From Mayamaea pseudoterrestris (lineage: Eukaryota > Bacillariophyta > Bacillariophyceae > Sellaphorales > Sellaphoraceae), in the NCBI GenBank assembly GCA_027923505.1, contig BROI01000023.1, positions 310,001 to 374,000 of the forward strand: 64,000 nucleotides of DNA, given 5' to 3'. Below are positions 61,170 through 64,000 of the stretch, in pieces. The notes beneath the pieces are model-generated. The model saw only the letters and a program-made list of their open reading frames with translations, was not told the origin of the DNA and did not search any database. Every line of letters begins with the position of its first letter. The stretch's first letter is position 1. The translations under genes were made by a program, and so were the position numbers.

Positions 61170-61874
61170 ATGAGAGTTCATGTTCCATTATACAATCTCC
61201 TGCTTTCGATCACAACATTGGTCTACGTCGATCGTGTCGTTGAGCTAGTCACGTCCATTCAAAAGCGAGGCAAACTTTCCATTCTGCAGTCACGCAAGTT
61301 GATCCACTTGGCAGCAACATCAACAGTCATTGGATGGCCGTTCTTTGACGAGTCGCACTGGACGTGGCGATTAGCAGGTCTCACGTGCGGTTTATACAGC
61401 GTCAAGTTGCTCCTGCATGGACTTGGATTGGTGAAACCAACGGACGCAAACTTTTTTCGCACCATGAAAAGGCAGGGTCAACCATCGGAACTGCTACAGG
61501 GTCCCCTGCTGTTTGCTGGCATTATATTCTTGGTATGCAACTATGAATTCAAAACAGAACTCGGGACGTATCTGATTGCTGCCATGGGGATTGGAGACGG
61601 ACTTGCTCCGCTTGTGGGAACCTTGTTTCCTTGGAGACCTTATCCATCGTTTGATGGCGAACGCAAGACTCTCTCGGGCTCTCTGGCCATGCTGACGAGC
61701 ACTTTGGTTGGTATCCTGCTGATGAACCGCTTGCTGGGGGCGCCGTCTCGTTTTGAAATTGGATCCGCTGTTCAAGTAGCCTTGGTGGCGACGCTGGCAG
61801 AAGCTGCTTCCGGAGCATGGGACAATCTTGCCATTCCAATGGCCATTGTTGCTTATACGAAGATTATGTCGTAG
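61170..61874 (+). CDS. VTE5: Phytol kinase-like CTP-dependent polyprenol kinase
   Basis: The 234-residue membrane protein has six or seven helices and matches the phytol/dolichol kinase family: LQSRKLIHLAATSTVIGWPF near the N-terminus, MGIGDGLAPLVGTLFPWRPY, and FDGERKTLSGSLAMLTSTLV (the conserved K-T-x-x-GS motif), then ATLAEAASGAWDNLAIP. Phytol kinase phosphorylates phytol released from chlorophyll with CTP, the first step of recycling to phytyl diphosphate. MRVHVPLYNLLLSITTLVY can act as an N-terminal helix or signal. It lies two genes downstream of VTE2 on the same strand, with only EngB between. A farnesol or dolichol kinase is an alternative. Confidence 0.82.
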   Translation: MRVHVPLYNLLLSITTLVYVDRVVELVTSIQKRGKLSILQSRKLIHLAATSTVIGWPFFDESHWTWRLAGLTCGLYSVKLLLHGLGLVKPTDANFFRTMKRQGQPSELLQGPLLFAGIIFLVCNYEFKTELGTYLIAAMGIGDGLAPLVGTLFPWRPYPSFDGERKTLSGSLAMLTSTLVGILLMNRLLGAPSRFEIGSAVQVALVATLAEAASGAWDNLAIPMAIVAYTKIMS

Positions 61875-62269
61875 CAACAGCAGCAAACGAGTCGTTTGTC
61901 GCGACCAAGTAAAACGACTGATATCATTGTGGTGGACGGTGGACGAGCCAGGCCTTGATTCATTAGCGACGATGGTCATCTGCAACGATACCATAGATGG
62001 GACCATGTCAACTGTCTCTACGCTATTGATATACTTGACTATTCAACCATACTTGATAACAACTATTGGTAGCTTGTTTACAAGTCTATAATTGTCATTT
62101 GCTACGGTAGTCCGATACCTACTCGCCGGTTCAACATGAATGAGTTGACGGTAGATATTAGCAAAGGCCAGCCATGATTGATCTACCGGTAGTTGCGCCG
62201 TATCAAGATAGTGCGCTGCCACGCAACATGATGTCAACTTGTTCTCGGCCATCTATAATGTATATACTC
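61875..62269. other. Convergent 3' intergenic region
   Basis: About 395 bp with a TACCGGTA octamer at 62184-62191. No gene seen. Confidence 0.45.
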
Positions 62270-63982
62270 TTACTTGCGTTTCGAAAAGCCAAGGTTCGGA
62301 TCGTCCCAAAAGCTTCCATTGGGACGACTCGCAGCAACACTTTCGAGACGGCGCTTGCTGGAGTTGGCGACGCATGTTTTGCCGCTGGTCGAGGCCTTGC
62401 GTTTCTTAGTAGGCGACGAGGGTGCCTTGGCCGTCATCTTTGACTCCTGTGAAAGCTGGGAATTCTTATAGAGGCCCGTTGGCGTTACAACCAACGTGGA
62501 CGATGAAGGGTGCTTGCCATTCTTGTCATTCAACGGACTAGCGCCATCATTTGTCGAAGAGCGCCGGATCTTGACGACAATATCGAGAGGATTGGGGTGC
62601 GGGGGCGACGATTTCCTCGAAGACAGTGAAGGTGACTTGACTTCGTGACGTTTCTCCTTTCGTCCGGAGCCGACGCACTTATCTGGCTCGTTTGCCTTAA
62701 TCTTGGAGCGCAATGTGGAAGTGCCCCTCGGATTGGATGCAAGTGCATGGGCGTTAGCATGGTGCTGCATGACTATATCACGAAGCATATTAGCCGTCGG
62801 AGCACTGAGACGCGAAAGGACCGACTGTATGAGGTCAGCTTTGGTAGCTTTAAACTTATCGCGCGCCTCCCGAGCTGTCTGCAATACATCCCCGCCAACC
62901 TTTTTGATTCTGCCAATTAGTTCGTTGCCGACATTGGTGATATGTGCAGCCTTGGCATCCAGCAACTTGTCGTGCGTTTTGAACTTGGACTCGGATGCAG
63001 ACATTTTGGAATCAAAAGCACTCGCCATGTTCGTCTCCAACGCCTGCGCTTTCTTGTCTAATGCACTTGCCACTGTTTCCTCCTTTTGCGCCAGCTTGGA
63101 CTCAGCTTCGGCAGCCATGTTTTCGAAAGCGTGTTCTTTTTCCGTCATCTTGCTTTCTAAAGCGCGTCCCTCCTTGGCCAGCGCGTCCTTCAACTGCTCC
63201 TTGGTTTCCAACATTTCGCGCAATACCGACTCCAAGGCGGATTTCGTCTTTTCGTCAACAGCGTCGAAGATTTCCTTGGTAAACTGTGCAATTTGGCTGC
63301 TATCAATGGTACCCTGCGAATGAGTTTGATTGTTGTTGTTGCATCCGCTCAACATGGATTGGAGCGTACTCATTGGACCAGCATTCGATAGCAACGTGGT
63401 ATTTCCAGTCGCGTTGGTGTTCCGGGTTCGGTCTTGCACGCTGTTATCTGGCGCGGACATGGAGGAATGGTGCGTCTGCTGAGTTTGGGTGGGCATGAAG
63501 GATTCGTTGGCGACGGACGGCTGGCTTGAATGATGCATCATTGAAGCTGATGCACCGGAGAAAACGGAAGACGGCTGGTTTGGTTGATGATGGGAATGCA
63601 TCGTAAATTCATAGTTCATAAACTGGTGCTCGGCTGGCTTCTCGTTCTGCATGAATGGTGGCTTGTAGTTTGGACCGACGGAGGAATGCTCGAGCGGCAA
63701 GAAAGATAGATTCATCGCTGCATTACCAAACGCAGCATTACGAGCGCTTCCGTAGTAGTTCCGGCTTCCAGTCACAAACGGCGGCGCCATGGACAAGGGA
63801 GGAACAGGTGGAGGCCCTTGGCGTCGTGAAACGGCGGCGCTGACTTGACTTGTGGCGGCGAATCCAGTGCGATTCATATTTCCGTGCAGCTTGGACGATC
63901 GTCCATCTCCAGCAAATTGGTTCAAAGTGGAAGCATGGCCTGGAATATACGGTTGAGAGAATATTGAGTTAATGGCTACCAT
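62270..63982 (-). CDS. Coiled-coil protein with basic tail, unknown function
   Basis: The 570-residue product starts at ATG 63982. The N-terminal 215 residues are low-complexity (Pro, Ser, Gln, Met, His, Asn). Residues about 230-395 are a long helical region rich in Glu, Lys and Ala with heptad-like repeats (KSALESVLREMLETKEQLKD, ALDKKAQALETNMASAFDSK). The C-terminal 150 residues are basic and Ser/Pro-rich (KKRKASTSGK, SSKRR), nuclear-signal-like. I recognise no family. A scaffold or chromatin-linked role is possible but unproven. The gene appears complete, 18 bp from the window edge. Confidence 0.65.
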   Translation of the reverse strand: MVAINSIFSQPYIPGHASTLNQFAGDGRSSKLHGNMNRTGFAATSQVSAAVSRRQGPPPVPPLSMAPPFVTGSRNYYGSARNAAFGNAAMNLSFLPLEHSSVGPNYKPPFMQNEKPAEHQFMNYEFTMHSHHQPNQPSSVFSGASASMMHHSSQPSVANESFMPTQTQQTHHSSMSAPDNSVQDRTRNTNATGNTTLLSNAGPMSTLQSMLSGCNNNNQTHSQGTIDSSQIAQFTKEIFDAVDEKTKSALESVLREMLETKEQLKDALAKEGRALESKMTEKEHAFENMAAEAESKLAQKEETVASALDKKAQALETNMASAFDSKMSASESKFKTHDKLLDAKAAHITNVGNELIGRIKKVGGDVLQTAREARDKFKATKADLIQSVLSRLSAPTANMLRDIVMQHHANAHALASNPRGTSTLRSKIKANEPDKCVGSGRKEKRHEVKSPSLSSRKSSPPHPNPLDIVVKIRRSSTNDGASPLNDKNGKHPSSSTLVVTPTGLYKNSQLSQESKMTAKAPSSPTKKRKASTSGKTCVANSSKRRLESVAASRPNGSFWDDPNLGFSKRK

Positions 63983-64000
63983 TGTCTAGCAGGCGTCGCG

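Overview
This 64 kb window reads as nuclear DNA of a unicellular photosynthetic eukaryote, most likely a stramenopile alga such as a diatom. The evidence is (i) dense genes on both strands with few, short GT-AG introns (about 64-152 nt, one of 249 nt); (ii) several proteins with a signal peptide followed by an ASAFAP-like plastid-import motif (for example VNAFLP, IAAAFM, GAAFST, AIAFQS); (iii) typical eukaryotic genes (cytosolic GlnRS, U4/U6.U5 snRNP 27K, UTP5, SNM1 nuclease, proteasome alpha-like, LARGE-like glycosyltransferase) next to plastid pathway genes. The species itself is not readable from the window. I see no virus, transposon, rRNA, tRNA or CRISPR. Only ATG was accepted as a start codon.

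Layout. 0-13.4 kb: secretory-type proteasome alpha-like protein, plastid-targeted mitochondrial-carrier-family protein, membrane protein, snRNP27K, membrane protein, plastid-targeted degenerate histidine phosphatase, chromodomain-RING protein. 13.7-25 kb: ABC half-transporter with a 12-nt microexon, GlnRS with a possible recursive splice site, FRO-like ferric reductase, SNM1/DCLRE1 nuclease with a UBA domain. 25-39.4 kb: Der/EngA GTPase, METTL13-like methyltransferase, RS/polyQ protein, UTP5/WDR43, plastid aspartyl-protease-like protein, low-complexity protein, phosphoserine phosphatase. 39.8-49.2 kb: five tandem same-strand paralogues encoding a GARP/Myb-like DNA-binding domain; the fourth looks decayed. 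49.7-53.6 kb: one small targeted protein, then a 3 kb stretch without a recognisable gene. 53.6-64 kb: LARGE-like glycosyltransferase, plastid type I signal peptidase, homogentisate phytyltransferase (VTE2-like), EngB GTPase, phytol-kinase-like protein (VTE5-like), and a coiled-coil protein.

How genes relate. VTE2-like and VTE5-like genes lie on one strand with only EngB between them, and act in the same route: phytol kinase feeds phytyl phosphate towards phytyl diphosphate, which VTE2 joins to homogentisate for tocopherol. Der, EngB, UTP5 and perhaps the methyltransferase belong to translation or ribosome assembly. Der and UTP5 share a striking upstream minisatellite: 42-43 bp units in the same orientation relative to both genes.

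Structure not explained by genes: two related 42-43 bp tandem arrays (27389-27656 and 33352-33728); three clusters of a dispersed hairpin-forming repeat (near 1.7, 12.6 and 51.9 kb); an excess of the octamer TACCGGTA outside coding sequence; and traces of local duplication in and around the GARP array.
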